DNA of 27,296 nucleotides from JBBRWO01 sp038249135 (GTDB taxonomy: Bacteria > Actinomycetota > Coriobacteriia > Anaerosomatales > JAAXUF01). This document shows, piece after piece, positions 1-7,959 of the stretch (the first letter of the stretch is position 1; each line of letters begins with the position of its first letter). Made by a program: the position numbers and the translations under genes. The stretch spans positions 1 to 27,296 of the forward strand of contig JBBRWO010000017.1 in assembly GCA_038249135.1 (NCBI GenBank), in the 5' to 3' direction. The notes below the pieces were generated by a model. It had not been told where the DNA came from, searched no databases, and saw nothing but the letters and a program-made list of their open reading frames with translations.

Positions 1-1671
1 CACCACCGCGCCCACGATCGGTATCGCCCAAAGGCGCACCTGAACCGCCCACCGCGAGTCCGCGAGCACTTCGACCGCGAGGCCGATTCCGACAAGCGAC
101 GCCCCAACCAGCAGCGCGGCACCTTCGTTCCCCATCCCGTAGTAGCGCCAACCGGCGCGAACCGAGTAGGAGAAGAGCCCGGTCCTCATCGGATCTGTAA
201 GCCACTGGTCCGCGACGATGACTACCGACGTGAGCGCGCTCGCCGAGACTCCCGCGAGCAACGCGCCCTGCGCAGCCGACCTGAAGCGTCGGGAGCCATA
301 CCAGCGCACGCCGAGCACCGCGGCGACAACCACCGCAGTCGCCAGCGCGAATCCGCCACCTGCTGCAACCAGCGACTGAGGGTAGCGCTGCACGGCGAAC
401 ATCAGCCAAGCGGCCGAGGGGATCGCGCACATGAGCACAACGAACATCGTGGCCAACGAGCGGCCCCCGACGGAGTCTGGCCGCCGCGCAATCACCCATA
501 CGGCGAAAGCTATGACCGCGAGAGCGAGTGCGCAGAACATCCGGATGAACCAGGCCTCGCGCAACTGGTCGATGATGCCGACACTCGCATCGGCCGAGCC
601 CAGGGCCGCGAGCCTGACGGCGACAGGAGTGGCCACGGCACGCGTGGTCATCTCGGAGCCGACCATCGTCTCGGCGGGTGCGATGCTCAGCCCGGCCAGG
701 ACGGTCGGCGCAACGTCGAGGTTGGTGACGAGGCCGGCGCGGTGAGTGGACGGGGATGACAGCTCACCGGCGAATCCCGGACCATCGATGATGATGGGCC
801 CGAACTCCGGCACCTGATACCACCCCTTGTGCGTCGCGGGTGCCAGAACCACGATCGTCGTGCCCGCCGGGGCGATGCGCTTCAGCGTACCGACCGCCCG
901 GTCGAGCTCTCGGACGGCTGCGCGGTGCTCAGTTGCGGACGCGTCTGCGCCCAGCGGCGCGGATTCAGACGCCGCAGCGAGTCTTGGCGAATCCACAACC
1001 AGCAGCGCGGGTGCATCGGTCGCCCTGAAGTTTCGCAGCGCGAGGCCCGCCACCCGGCTGAACGACGCGTCCGCACCGCTGCTCCGTGGTGTCGGTCGCC
1101 CACGTCGTGCCGCCGACAGGGTGCCCTCGGCGGGGGACAAGTCGACGTGGCCGTGCGTGTCCATCGCGACCAACTCCGACGGACGCCGAGAAGGCTCCCG
1201 TCGAGAGACGCGAATCGGTCCGGTGCTGATCGCAGCGGTCAGGCCTCCGGCTTTCTGGATGGCACTGCCGAGCGAGCCGAGAACCGGCTGTAGGAGCGAG
1301 CCGTCCTGGAGCGCCTGCAGGGAAACGATGTCGCTAGCCCTCGCCGTAGCAGTGAGCGGGATACTCGCCCAGCGACTCGCCGAGATGGTCAGAGCGCCAC
1401 TCGCGGTGTTGGGTTCGTCGCGATCGGCAGTTCGCGCGTTCATGGCGCCGAGAGCCCCACTCCCTGCGAGTTTCCAGAGCTCGGGCGTGTCTGTGGCGGA
1501 GAGATCCGAGAACCTCAGGTACGGAGCCAGCACGACAATCGCGATTCGTGGTGTCGATTCGCCCGCGGCTCGAGCGGCGGATGACCCGAGTGCGCCGAGA
1601 ACGCCCATTGCGACTGCAGCGGTGACCAGGGCGGCTGCGCCGGCGCGAATGAGCACTGACTTGGTGGGCAT
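1..1671 (-). CDS. Alkaline-phosphatase-fold secreted/membrane protein, C-terminus cut by window edge
   Basis: The minus-strand frame from ATG at 1671 is open for 557 codons and runs off the window, so the C-terminus is missing. It begins with a signal-peptide-like segment (MPTKSVLIRAG, hydrophobic core, AARA-AGES). An extracytoplasmic domain of about 340 residues follows, with a beta-strand start IAIVVLAPYLRF, a TPELWKLAGSGALGAMN segment and, near residue 315, NLDVAPTVLAGL, all typical of the sulfatase/alkaline-phosphatase fold. At least five hydrophobic helices follow from about residue 375, then a WRYYGMGNEGAALLVG segment near residue 509 that resembles related membrane proteins of this type. 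The usual metal-binding Asp of this fold is not visible at the first strand, so catalytic activity is doubtful. The long plus-strand open frame opposite is a shadow. No strong ribosome site precedes the ATG. It follows the 1691-2071 gene after 19 bases, suggesting one operon. Fold assignment is moderately sure; function is unknown. Confidence 0.75.
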   Translation of the reverse strand, partial: MPTKSVLIRAGAAALVTAAVAMGVLGALGSSAARAAGESTPRIAIVVLAPYLRFSDLSATDTPELWKLAGSGALGAMNARTADRDEPNTASGALTISASRWASIPLTATARASDIVSLQALQDGSLLQPVLGSLGSAIQKAGGLTAAISTGPIRVSRREPSRRPSELVAMDTHGHVDLSPAEGTLSAARRGRPTPRSSGADASFSRVAGLALRNFRATDAPALLVVDSPRLAAASESAPLGADASATEHRAAVRELDRAVGTLKRIAPAGTTIVVLAPATHKGWYQVPEFGPIIIDGPGFAGELSSPSTHRAGLVTNLDVAPTVLAGLSIAPAETMVGSEMTTRAVATPVAVRLAALGSADASVGIIDQLREAWFIRMFCALALAVIAFAVWVIARRPDSVGGRSLATMFVVLMCAIPSAAWLMFAVQRYPQSLVAAGGGFALATAVVVAAVLGVRWYGSRRFRSAAQGALLAGVSASALTSVVIVADQWLTDPMRTGLFSYSVRAGWRYYGMGNEGAALLVGASLVGIGLAVEVLADSRWAVQVRLWAIPIVGAVV

Positions 1672-1690
1672 CTCGGCGGGGATCGTGCGG

Positions 1691-2071
1691 CTAGGCGAAC
1701 GCGGAGACGGACAGCTCCGCGATCGCTTCACGGATGGTGGCGGTGCCGAGCCAGCCCTCGAGTGCGATGTGATCGATGTGCTCGGCGATGCGGTCGAGCA
1801 TGGGCAGCGTGGAAATCTGCACGGTGCCGTCCTCCTCCTCGTGCAGCGTTCCCTCCATGAACTCGAGGAACTCGGCGGCCTCGGTATGACCTTCGAGCGA
1901 CTCGATGACCACCTCACGCAGGACCACGGCGGCTGCCGTCACATACACGCCGGCGGATGCGGTGCAGACGCCCTCGGCCACGTCCTGGTCGTACGCGGTC
2001 ATGATGATTCCCATGAGATCCGCGAGCGGACCGCTGAAGCTGACGTTGTCGCCTTCGCTCGACCAGGGCAT
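1691..2071 (-). CDS. Small acidic protein of unknown function
   Basis: I do not recognise this 126-residue protein. The chosen start (MPWSSEGDN) has a good ribosome site, GAGAGGA, about seven bases upstream. The frame extends a further 38 codons upstream, but that part looks non-coding. The protein is acidic, with no signal peptide or clear membrane helix. A Gly/Ala/Val-rich middle (residues 30-52) is followed by a Glu-rich helix (LEFMEGTLHEEED) and a likely helical C-terminus. It lies directly upstream of, and probably in one transcript with, the alkaline-phosphatase-fold membrane protein. It has a single Cys and no recognisable catalytic motif. It could be a cytoplasmic partner or regulator of its neighbour, but that is only context. 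Confidence 0.7.
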   Translation of the reverse strand: MPWSSEGDNVSFSGPLADLMGIIMTAYDQDVAEGVCTASAGVYVTAAAVVLREVVIESLEGHTEAAEFLEFMEGTLHEEEDGTVQISTLPMLDRIAEHIDHIALEGWLGTATIREAIAELSVSAFA

Positions 2072-2192
2072 GCTCGATCCTCTCAGATGGGTGATACGGG
2101 TAGCGGCCGTGCTGCGGTTACTCAGAAGCGCGTATGCGGGAATGTGTGGCGCAGCCCCTGAATACCTCTGAGGGCACTCTATCACCGACCAC

Positions 2193-2987
2193 TCAGCGGG
2201 GGGCAGGAGGTCTGGGCAGGAACGCGCTGGTTCGTGCGCGGTATTCGTCCCACGCGGGCTCGCCGTAATGGCGCTGTTCCACCAGGGGAATCCCGGAGAC
2301 TGACACCAGCAGCCACGTGATAGTGAGGGGGCTGATAAGTGCGAGCCAGCCGTAGGGGACCGAGAGAGCGACGATCGCCAGGCCCCACCACATCACGGTC
2401 TCGCCAAAGTAGTTGGGGTGGCGCGTCCATGCCCACAGGCCGGTATCCATCACCGGGGGTCTCTCGGCACGCGGTACCGCGAGGTACTCGGCCAATTGAT
2501 GGTCGCCAATCGCCTCGAACGTGAACCCGGCGACCCATACGGCCATTCCCGTAAGGAGCGCAATCGGCGCACCGCCCGCAGGCCATGACGCGAGCACGAT
2601 CACCGGCGCCGAGACGAGCAGCATGAAGAATCCCTGCAGCAGAAACACCTGCAGGTAGGAGCGCACCGTGAAGTACTTCCACTCGGCGCGCCAGGCGGCG
2701 TAGCGAGGGTCCTCTCCGGCACCCGGGCGGAAGCCGCGCTTCGCGATGTGCCACGCGAGGCGAACGCCCCACACCGTGATGAGAGCGGCTGCCACGATAA
2801 GCGCGGTCGTTTTGGGCGAGCCGGGGCGAAGGACGAGCCACCACGAGAGCAGCGTCGGCCCGAGGCCCCACGCTACGTCGGCGACGTCGTTTCGATGCAG
2901 CGCCAGAGACACTGCGAACCACGCGGTGACGTAGGCGAGGATGAAGAGCGCGCTTGCGGCGAAGTTCTCGGCGATCTGGGTGAGCAT
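2193..2987 (-). CDS. DUF1295 / steroid 5-alpha-reductase-like integral membrane protein
   Basis: This 265-residue multi-helix membrane protein belongs to the DUF1295 family, which shares the C-terminal region of steroid 5-alpha-reductases and isoprenylcysteine methyltransferases. The key motif RHPNYFGE is at about residues 189-196, preceded by DTGLWAWT. The typical N-terminal pattern NDVADVAWGLGP is at residues 33-44, and the C-terminal EQRHYGEPAWDEYRARTSAFLPRPP is a normal family ending. The ATG at 2987 is chosen because AAAGG lies seven bases upstream; the open frame continues further upstream without coding character. Members are thought to be NAD(P)H-dependent reductases or methyltransferase-like enzymes acting on lipids, but the substrate here is unknown. 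It is divergent from the 3139 gene across a 151-base gap. Length is normal for the family. Confidence 0.85.
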   Translation of the reverse strand: MLTQIAENFAASALFILAYVTAWFAVSLALHRNDVADVAWGLGPTLLSWWLVLRPGSPKTTALIVAAALITVWGVRLAWHIAKRGFRPGAGEDPRYAAWRAEWKYFTVRSYLQVFLLQGFFMLLVSAPVIVLASWPAGGAPIALLTGMAVWVAGFTFEAIGDHQLAEYLAVPRAERPPVMDTGLWAWTRHPNYFGETVMWWGLAIVALSVPYGWLALISPLTITWLLVSVSGIPLVEQRHYGEPAWDEYRARTSAFLPRPPAPR

Positions 2988-3044
2988 GGGCGACCTTTCG
3001 CGTATGACGTGACGAACGAGCTGCACTGAGTGCGGGGCCTCCGC

Positions 3045-3050
3045 TACAGT
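3045..3050 (+). promoter_or_regulatory. Possible -10 element for the 3139 gene
   Basis: In the divergent gap 2988-3138, TACAGT lies 18 bases downstream of CTGCAC (3021-3026), a weak -35 match. It would start transcription near 3057, about 80 bases before the start codon. This is assigned by eye on weak hexamer similarity only. Confidence 0.3.
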
Positions 3051-3138
3051 CATTCCCGCAACCTTCTGTTGAGTACCGCGGTGTGGGCGTGGCGGCAGAC
3101 GGGAAGAACCTGTAGTGACGGAAAGAAGGAGGCACCAC

Positions 3139-3576
3139 ATGCTTACCTCAGACGAACTACGGGATCAAATGCGGGTACGTTCAGAGGAACTCAAGGATCA
3201 GATGCGGGTACGCACGGACGCGATTCGGGCGCGCAAGGACGAACTTCAGGAGAGATTCGGTGAGTATGCCGACGACCCGACGGTCGACAACGCGCTGGGT
3301 CTGTCATTGGTAGGAGCGGGCGCCGGAACGATCGTCTTCTCATTGCTTCGCGGTCGACGCAGCGTATGGACGTGGGTGTTCGGTGGATTCTTCATCCTGC
3401 TCGGACTCTCCGTGATGGGCGGTGGCGCGATGAGCAGGCGATCAGGACGCATCAGTGAGGTCGAGAGCTCGGTTCGCGAGCAGCTCGGCACGCTTGATCC
3501 GCTCGCACGCGCCATGATCGTTCGCGACATGGCCGCCGATACTGTTTCGCCGCTTATGGGCTTCGGTAGAGAGTAG
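3139..3576 (+). CDS. Coiled-coil plus two-helix membrane protein, unknown function
   Basis: This 145-residue protein starts at ATG 3139 with a near-perfect ribosome site, AAGGAGG (3126-3132), six bases upstream. The in-frame GTG at 3115 lies before this site and is rejected. Residues 5-38 are a highly charged helix in which DQMRVR occurs twice with an 11-residue period, so an amphipathic or coiled-coil segment is likely. Two hydrophobic stretches follow (about 56-72 and 78-98), separated by a basic RGRRSV loop. The C-terminal helix (about 110-140) is charged. I recognise no family. The layout resembles small membrane-anchored scaffold proteins, and the N-terminus is probably cytoplasmic because it is rich in Arg. 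The next gene starts four bases after its stop, so the two are probably co-transcribed. Confidence 0.75.
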   Translation: MLTSDELRDQMRVRSEELKDQMRVRTDAIRARKDELQERFGEYADDPTVDNALGLSLVGAGAGTIVFSLLRGRRSVWTWVFGGFFILLGLSVMGGGAMSRRSGRISEVESSVREQLGTLDPLARAMIVRDMAADTVSPLMGFGRE

Positions 3577-3580
3577 AGGC

Positions 3581-4135
3581 GTGGAGCACGTTTGGGAGTC
3601 ACAACGGTTGGTACTGCGCGTCGCCGGGCCTGATGAGGCCGCGGCGATGCGTGATTTCGGGCTGCGGAGCCGCGAGTTCCATGCCCCGTGGGATCCCATT
3701 CGGCCGGCCGACTACTGGGCGCTCCCGCAGGTCGCGGAGCGCCTTCGTCTGCAGGCGGAGGAGGTGCAGCGCCAGGCGTCACTGTGTCTCGCCTTCTCGG
3801 AAATGAACGACCCGGCGCGCATCATCGGTGTGTCCAATCTTCGCAACATCATCCGGGGGGCGATGCTGGGCTGTCATCTGGGATACGCGTTGGCCCCGGA
3901 GGCCGCAGGGCGCGGTTACATGACCGAGGCCGTTGCGCGCACAGTGCGGATCGCTTTCGAGGAACTGGCGCTTCACCGAGTCGAGGCGAACGTCATCCCG
4001 CGCAACACCAGGTCTGTCGCCGTCCTCGAACGCTCCGGTTTTAGCCGAGAAGGACTGTCGCCGCGCTACCTGCGCATAGCAGGTGTATGGGAGGATCACG
4101 AGCGGTTCGCGATCATAAACGAGGCCATGCGATGA
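3581..4135 (+). CDS. GNAT-family acetyltransferase, RimJ/RimL type
   Basis: This 184-residue protein has the architecture of RimJ/RimL N-acetyltransferases, which move an acetyl group from acetyl-CoA to a protein N-terminus or another amine. Visible marks are ESQRLVLRV near the start, the substrate-side strand IIGVSNLRNII (81-91), the acetyl-CoA-binding segment APEAAGRGYMTEAV (105-118), and NTRSVAVLERSGF (142-154), which carries the usual Asn/Ser-helix motif of the family. The start is GTG at 3581, four bases after the previous stop, with an AGAGG-like ribosome site overlapping the end of the preceding gene. Its own stop overlaps the ATG of the ABC ATPase (ATGA), so the pair is translationally coupled. 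The target is unknown; ribosomal proteins are only the best-known targets of the family. Confidence 0.9.
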   Translation: MEHVWESQRLVLRVAGPDEAAAMRDFGLRSREFHAPWDPIRPADYWALPQVAERLRLQAEEVQRQASLCLAFSEMNDPARIIGVSNLRNIIRGAMLGCHLGYALAPEAAGRGYMTEAVARTVRIAFEELALHRVEANVIPRNTRSVAVLERSGFSREGLSPRYLRIAGVWEDHERFAIINEAMR

Positions 4136-4950
4136 CGCCGAGCGACGCTTCGGGTGCGGGCGATGGCCAGACCGGCTCACCGCTGCTTGAGCTTGAGAAC
4201 GCCACCGTGATGCGGGATGGTCACGCCATCCTGCACGTCGAACGCTTCCGCATCGCAGAAGGGGAGCGGCTCGCTATCCTCGGACCCAACGGCGCCGGCA
4301 AGTCGACGCTCATCAAGCTGCTCACCAACGAGATACTGCCGCTGTGGGTCGATCCCGCGCCGGTGCGCTTCCGCGGACAGGAGCGAATGCCGCTCTTCGA
4401 GATGCGCCGGCTGCTCGGCGTGGTCTCGGCCGATGCGCAGGAGCAAGCCGATGTGTCTTTGTCAGCGCGCGAGGTGGTCCTCGGCGGCTTCTTTGGGGCG
4501 CTCGGAGTGCCACATCACATATCACCCACATCGGAGCAGCGCGATGCCGCCAAGCGGTCGCTCACCGAGCTGGGTGCCGCGCACCTAGGCGAGCGCATGA
4601 TGTCCACGCTGTCGACCGGCGAGGCCCGGCGCGTGCTCTTCGCACGGGCGCTGGTGCACGATCCCTCGGTCCTGGTGCTCGACGAGCCGTGCGCCGGGCT
4701 CGACCCGCATGCGGCCTGGCACGTCCGCCAAGCGCTTCGAGACCTGGCGGCGAGTGGGCGCTCGCTGGTGCTGGTAACGCATCACATCGAAGACGTGGTC
4801 GCGCAGATCGACCGCGTGGTGATGCTGTGTGACAGTGCGATCGTCGCAGACGGCCCAAAGGTCGAGCTGATGACGAGCGAGCGGCTCAGTGAGCTCTTCG
4901 CCGTTCCGCTCGTGGTGGAAGAGCGCGACAGTGAGTACAGGCTCTGGTAG
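4132..4950 (+). CDS. Stand-alone ABC-type ATPase
   Basis: This 272-residue ATP-binding-cassette protein starts at the ATG overlapping the acetyltransferase stop (ATGA). Walker A is GPNGAGKST (51-59), the ABC signature is the variant LSTGEARR (160-167), Walker B is VLVLDEP (180-186), and the switch His lies in VTHHIED (215-221). Overall it resembles the iron-complex/ModF-like class of ABC ATPases (COG1119-like). No permease or binding protein is encoded next to it, so it may pair with components elsewhere or have a non-transport role, as ModF-like proteins are suspected to. The frame could start 15 codons earlier, but that part lies inside the acetyltransferase gene and lacks a good ribosome site. 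ATPase assignment is certain; the substrate is not. Confidence 0.9.
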   Translation: MTPSDASGAGDGQTGSPLLELENATVMRDGHAILHVERFRIAEGERLAILGPNGAGKSTLIKLLTNEILPLWVDPAPVRFRGQERMPLFEMRRLLGVVSADAQEQADVSLSAREVVLGGFFGALGVPHHISPTSEQRDAAKRSLTELGAAHLGERMMSTLSTGEARRVLFARALVHDPSVLVLDEPCAGLDPHAAWHVRQALRDLAASGRSLVLVTHHIEDVVAQIDRVVMLCDSAIVADGPKVELMTSERLSELFAVPLVVEERDSEYRLW

Positions 4951-4963
4951 ATCGCATACTGAC

Positions 4964-4991
4964 TTGAGCCGGCGCCCTCGGTGGGTTAGCC
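4964..4991 (+). promoter_or_regulatory. Possible promoter of the PPC-CWB2 gene
   Basis: TTGAGC (4964-4969) and TTAGCC (4986-4991) are separated by 16 bases in the 79-base gap before the surface-protein gene, leaving a leader of about 30 bases that contains the ribosome site. The -35 is fair and the -10 is weak. Confidence 0.35.
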
Positions 4992-5029
4992 TGCACACAC
5001 TAGCTGGACTGACCGGGGGAGGTCGTTTC

Positions 5030-6586
5030 ATGTCTCGTGTTTTACGCATTGCATGCTGCGCGGCACTCATTGCCGCGCTGACACCCGCAGGCGCTCTTGC
5101 AGCACCGCGGGCGGGGGCAGCAGTTGATGCACACCGCGCTGCGATCGCGATGAAGAAGGGCGCGTCTGCGAAACTCGCATCGTCTTCACTGGCTGTGGTC
5201 GCCGACGACATCTATGAGCCCGACGAAGATAACCCTCAGGTCATCGATGGCCTGCTGCCTTTGAGCCAAGAGCACACCATCAGCCAACTCGGTGATGACT
5301 GGGACACCTACTCCATCCACTGCACTCCCGGAGACATGTATACCTTCGAGACGACCGGTGGTCTCGACACATTCATCACCCTCTACGATAGCGATTACCA
5401 CATCATCGCCACCTTCGATGATCAATCCGACACCAACTTGAACGCTCGTGCCACATGGACCGCCTCGGCGAGCCTGACCGACGTTGTGGTCGAGGTGTCG
5501 TCGTACTTTGGCCTTGAGGGTGCCTACACAATGCTGGCCAGCGCTACCCCCCGCACCATTCGCACGACTGGGCTGGAGCGCATCTGGGGTCCGAACCGTG
5601 TCGCAGGGGCTGTGGCCGCAGCCAAGAGCATCTACGGGACCCGTTGGAAGAAGACGACCGATGGGGGACAGGTCACCGACATCATCGTGGTGTGCGGCGA
5701 GGACAAGGCGATCGTCGACTCGCTCTCTGCCGCCTCGCTCGCGGGCTGGTACCAGGCTCCGCTGCTGATGACCTACTCGGCCAAGCTGCCTAATGAGACC
5801 GTGAACGCGATCACCGCGATTCGCAACGCGAACGGCGGTAAGGTCAAAATCCACGTGCTCGGCGGCACTGCCGTGGTCACGGCACCGGTCTACGCCGCCC
5901 TCTCGGCACGCATGGGCAAAGGCGGCTCGATCGAGCGCATCAGCGGCTTGAACCGCTACGATCTCGCAGCCAAGGTGGCGACTCGCCTCGACACCCTGTA
6001 TTTCGCCAAGTACGGCGTGCACTGCTGGGAGGTCTATGTTGCCAACGGTCAGAATCCGGCGGCATTCTATGATGCACTTGCCGCGAGCGGCTTCTGTTAT
6101 TCGTGGAATGCGCCGTTGATCCTGACGGGAAACACGACGGTTCCTTCACCCACGAAAACGCTGATCAGCGGCAGATTCGTCGATGCCTATGTCTACGCGA
6201 TCAGCAGCACCAAGTTCATCCCGACCTCGGTGTTCAACGCGCTCGACGTTGGTAGCGCCGGCGCCGAGAGGATCGCCACGGCTCCGGATCGTTTCACAGC
6301 GGCTACTCAGATCTCACAGTGGGGAATCGACACGAATGCGGCATCCCAGTCGCACATCACCGTCGCAAATACGCTTGCCGACGCACTGGCGGCAGGTACG
6401 TTCGTCGGCGCCAACGGCGGAGTCTTGCTCTGGGCTCCCGTCACAGGACCCTCAGGCGTGACCTCGACCTTCTTGGTCAATCACAGAAGTTCCGTGGACA
6501 CCGCATCGGTGTTCGGCGGCACCGCGGTCTTTTCTGCGGGCGGCTACAACAAGGTCCGTACGGACCTGAACGGCGTGATCCACTAG
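5030..6586 (+). CDS. Secreted PPC-domain plus CWB2 (cell wall binding repeat 2) protein
   Basis: This 518-residue exported protein starts at ATG 5030, preceded by GGGGGAGG (5015-5022). The frame is open 47 codons further upstream, but those lie in the preceding gene and the promoter region. Residues 1-24 form a signal peptide (MSRVLRIACC..., ALA-A cleavage). Residues about 85-172 match a bacterial pre-peptidase C-terminal (PPC) beta-domain: DDWDTYSIHCTPGDMYTF, a LDTFITLYDSD strand pair, then a GAYTM end. From about residue 182 three CWB2 repeats follow, each opening with a variant of the family's ERI-G-NRY-TA pattern (LERIWGPNRV, IERISGLNRY, AERIATAPDRF) and containing VLGGT-type turns. CWB2 repeats bind anionic cell-wall polymers in Firmicutes and Actinobacteria, so the protein probably sits on the wall. 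No catalytic domain is present. It is monocistronic, with a promoter candidate upstream and a hairpin terminator downstream. Confidence 0.9.
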   Translation: MSRVLRIACCAALIAALTPAGALAAPRAGAAVDAHRAAIAMKKGASAKLASSSLAVVADDIYEPDEDNPQVIDGLLPLSQEHTISQLGDDWDTYSIHCTPGDMYTFETTGGLDTFITLYDSDYHIIATFDDQSDTNLNARATWTASASLTDVVVEVSSYFGLEGAYTMLASATPRTIRTTGLERIWGPNRVAGAVAAAKSIYGTRWKKTTDGGQVTDIIVVCGEDKAIVDSLSAASLAGWYQAPLLMTYSAKLPNETVNAITAIRNANGGKVKIHVLGGTAVVTAPVYAALSARMGKGGSIERISGLNRYDLAAKVATRLDTLYFAKYGVHCWEVYVANGQNPAAFYDALAASGFCYSWNAPLILTGNTTVPSPTKTLISGRFVDAYVYAISSTKFIPTSVFNALDVGSAGAERIATAPDRFTAATQISQWGIDTNAASQSHITVANTLADALAAGTFVGANGGVLLWAPVTGPSGVTSTFLVNHRSSVDTASVFGGTAVFSAGGYNKVRTDLNGVIH

Positions 6587-6617
6587 GACTCGCTCGCACT
6601 GCTGCATGACTCGTACC

Positions 6618-6655
6618 AAAAGGCGTGTGCATCTCTCACGGTGTGCGCGCCTTTT
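6618..6655 (+). terminator. Hairpin terminator after the PPC-CWB2 gene
   Basis: AAAAGGCG (6618-6625) pairs with CGCCTTTT (6648-6655), and the stem extends inward through TGTGCA/TGTGCG with wobble pairs to about 14 pairs around a 10-base loop. The 3' arm ends in TTTT, giving an intrinsic-terminator shape. The A-rich 5' arm could make it work on both strands. Confidence 0.75.
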
Positions 6656-6730
6656 GCGTTGCATAGCGTGCCGATGCGCTCGGCGGTGTAATCTGCACGA
6701 AGACAGAACTCCCCGGCATGGAGGTTGACG

Positions 6731-7492
6731 ATGCAATCCGCATTGACTAGCTGGCTCCTTCCTCTCCTGACCGCCGTGCTCGTTGGCGTGTTCACTGTGC
6801 TCCTCGCGATGCAGTACCGCCAGCGCCGCAAGGTCCATCAGCTCTGGTGGACCATCGGTTTCGCGATGTACGCCGCGGCGGCATTCCTCGAGTTTGCCAT
6901 GCAGCTCTCCGGCGGATGGAATCCGGTCATGTTTCGCATTTACGCGCTGGCATCCGCGTCCCTGGTCGCTGTGCTCGCGCAGGGGAGCCTCGCACTCGTC
7001 GCGCGACGGCCCATCTGGTCGCGCATCTATCTCGCGTACAACGCGGTGTGCTTTGCCGCGTTCACCTTTGGCGTATTCACGACGCAGCTGATCGCCGAGG
7101 AGCTCGCCAACCCTAAGCTCTCCAGCTATGCCGCGCTGGGCGGGACCGCGCTGACGTACCCGCGCGTCATGTCTATGCTGCTGACGATCCCGGCGACGTT
7201 TGTGCTGCTCGGCACGGCCGTACTTTCGATCGTCCGGTTCCTGCGCAAGAAGGAGTTCGCGTATCGCATGTGGGCCAATGTGCTCATCGCTGCGGCGACG
7301 TTCGTCATCGCGTCCGGCGGCGGGCTCGCGAAGTCCGGTAACACCACGATGTTCTTCCTCGCCGAGATGCTCGCCGCGATCCTCTTCTTCGCCGGATTCC
7401 TCTTGGCGGGTACGCTCAAGCCGGGCGCCGACAAGGTGCGAGCCGGTCGGGCCGCCGAGAAGGCCGAGCGCGACGGAGGAGCGTCAGCGTGA
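6731..7492 (+). CDS. Seven-helix integral membrane protein, unknown function
   Basis: This 253-residue protein starts at ATG 6731, seven bases after GGAGG; a TTG two codons upstream is too close to that site. Seven hydrophobic helices can be seen at about 8-28, 39-60, 69-91, 98-120, 150-172, 180-198 and 205-227, followed by a charged cytoplasmic tail rich in Lys/Arg/Glu. The loops are short, apart from the one between helices 4 and 5 (EELANPKLSSYAALGGTALTYP). There is no transport or enzyme motif that I recognise. Its stop overlaps the GTG start of the HAD-like gene (GTGA), so the two are translationally coupled and may share a role. TAATCT at 6689-6694 is a possible -10 element, but I found no convincing -35. 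Confidence 0.85.
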   Translation: MQSALTSWLLPLLTAVLVGVFTVLLAMQYRQRRKVHQLWWTIGFAMYAAAAFLEFAMQLSGGWNPVMFRIYALASASLVAVLAQGSLALVARRPIWSRIYLAYNAVCFAAFTFGVFTTQLIAEELANPKLSSYAALGGTALTYPRVMSMLLTIPATFVLLGTAVLSIVRFLRKKEFAYRMWANVLIAAATFVIASGGGLAKSGNTTMFFLAEMLAAILFFAGFLLAGTLKPGADKVRAGRAAEKAERDGGASA

Positions 7493-7959
7493 TCAGAGTC
7501 GAGATTCCAGGGCGCGACACGCTCGAGCTCGAGCATCTCGTGCTCGACGTGAACGGAACCATCGTCGTCGGCGGACGCGTGGTACTCGGTGTCCCCGAGA
7601 TGCTCGCGGCGCTCTCCGACCGCATCCACGTCGTCGCCGTGACCGCCGACGCGAGGGGAATGGCACCGCAGCTGAGGGAGCTTCTCGGCATCGAGGTGCA
7701 CGTGATTCCGGCGGGCGACGAAGCGCGCTCGAAACGCGAGTTCATCCAGGGGCTCGACCCGGCCGGCTGCATCGCAATCGGGAACGGCGGCAACGACGTG
7801 CTCATGCTCCAGGCAGCGGCCGTTGGAGTCGCTGTGATTGGCGGCGAGGGCGCCGCGACCGCGTGCGTGCTGGCTTCGGACATCGTGGTGAACTCGATCG
7901 CCGACGCGCTGGCGCTGGTCACCGATCCGCTGCGGCTGTCGGCAACACTCCGGGCTTAA
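7489..7959 (+). CDS. HAD-superfamily hydrolase, soluble P-type-ATPase-like
   Basis: This 156-residue protein matches COG4087-type small HAD proteins, which resemble the phosphorylation domain of P-type ATPases without membrane helices. Motif I is VLDVNGTI (18-25), with nucleophile Asp20; the usual second Asp two residues later is Asn22. Motif II is VVAVTAD (48-54) with Thr52. A Lys that could serve as motif III is at about 82. Motif IV is GNGGND (98-103). The Asn in motif I suggests a phosphatase/phosphotransferase of P-ATPase style, since P-type ATPases have DKTGT there, or altered chemistry. There is no cap domain. The GTG start overlaps the stop of the membrane-protein gene. The stop overlaps the stop of the converging transferase gene at a CTTAAG palindrome. 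Substrate unknown. Confidence 0.88.
   Translation: MIRVEIPGRDTLELEHLVLDVNGTIVVGGRVVLGVPEMLAALSDRIHVVAVTADARGMAPQLRELLGIEVHVIPAGDEARSKREFIQGLDPAGCIAIGNGGNDVLMLQAAAVGVAVIGGEGAATACVLASDIVVNSIADALALVTDPLRLSATLRA

Noticed and set aside
827..2161. A 444-codon plus-strand open frame
   Set aside because: It lies opposite the alkaline-phosphatase-fold gene and the small acidic gene, its translation is Ser/Arg/Ala-rich without domain character, and it has no good ribosome site. GC-rich antisense shadow.
2182..3138. A 318-codon minus-strand frame overlapping the DUF1295 gene
   Set aside because: Arg-rich out-of-frame translation; the alternative frame contains the RHPNYFGE family motif.
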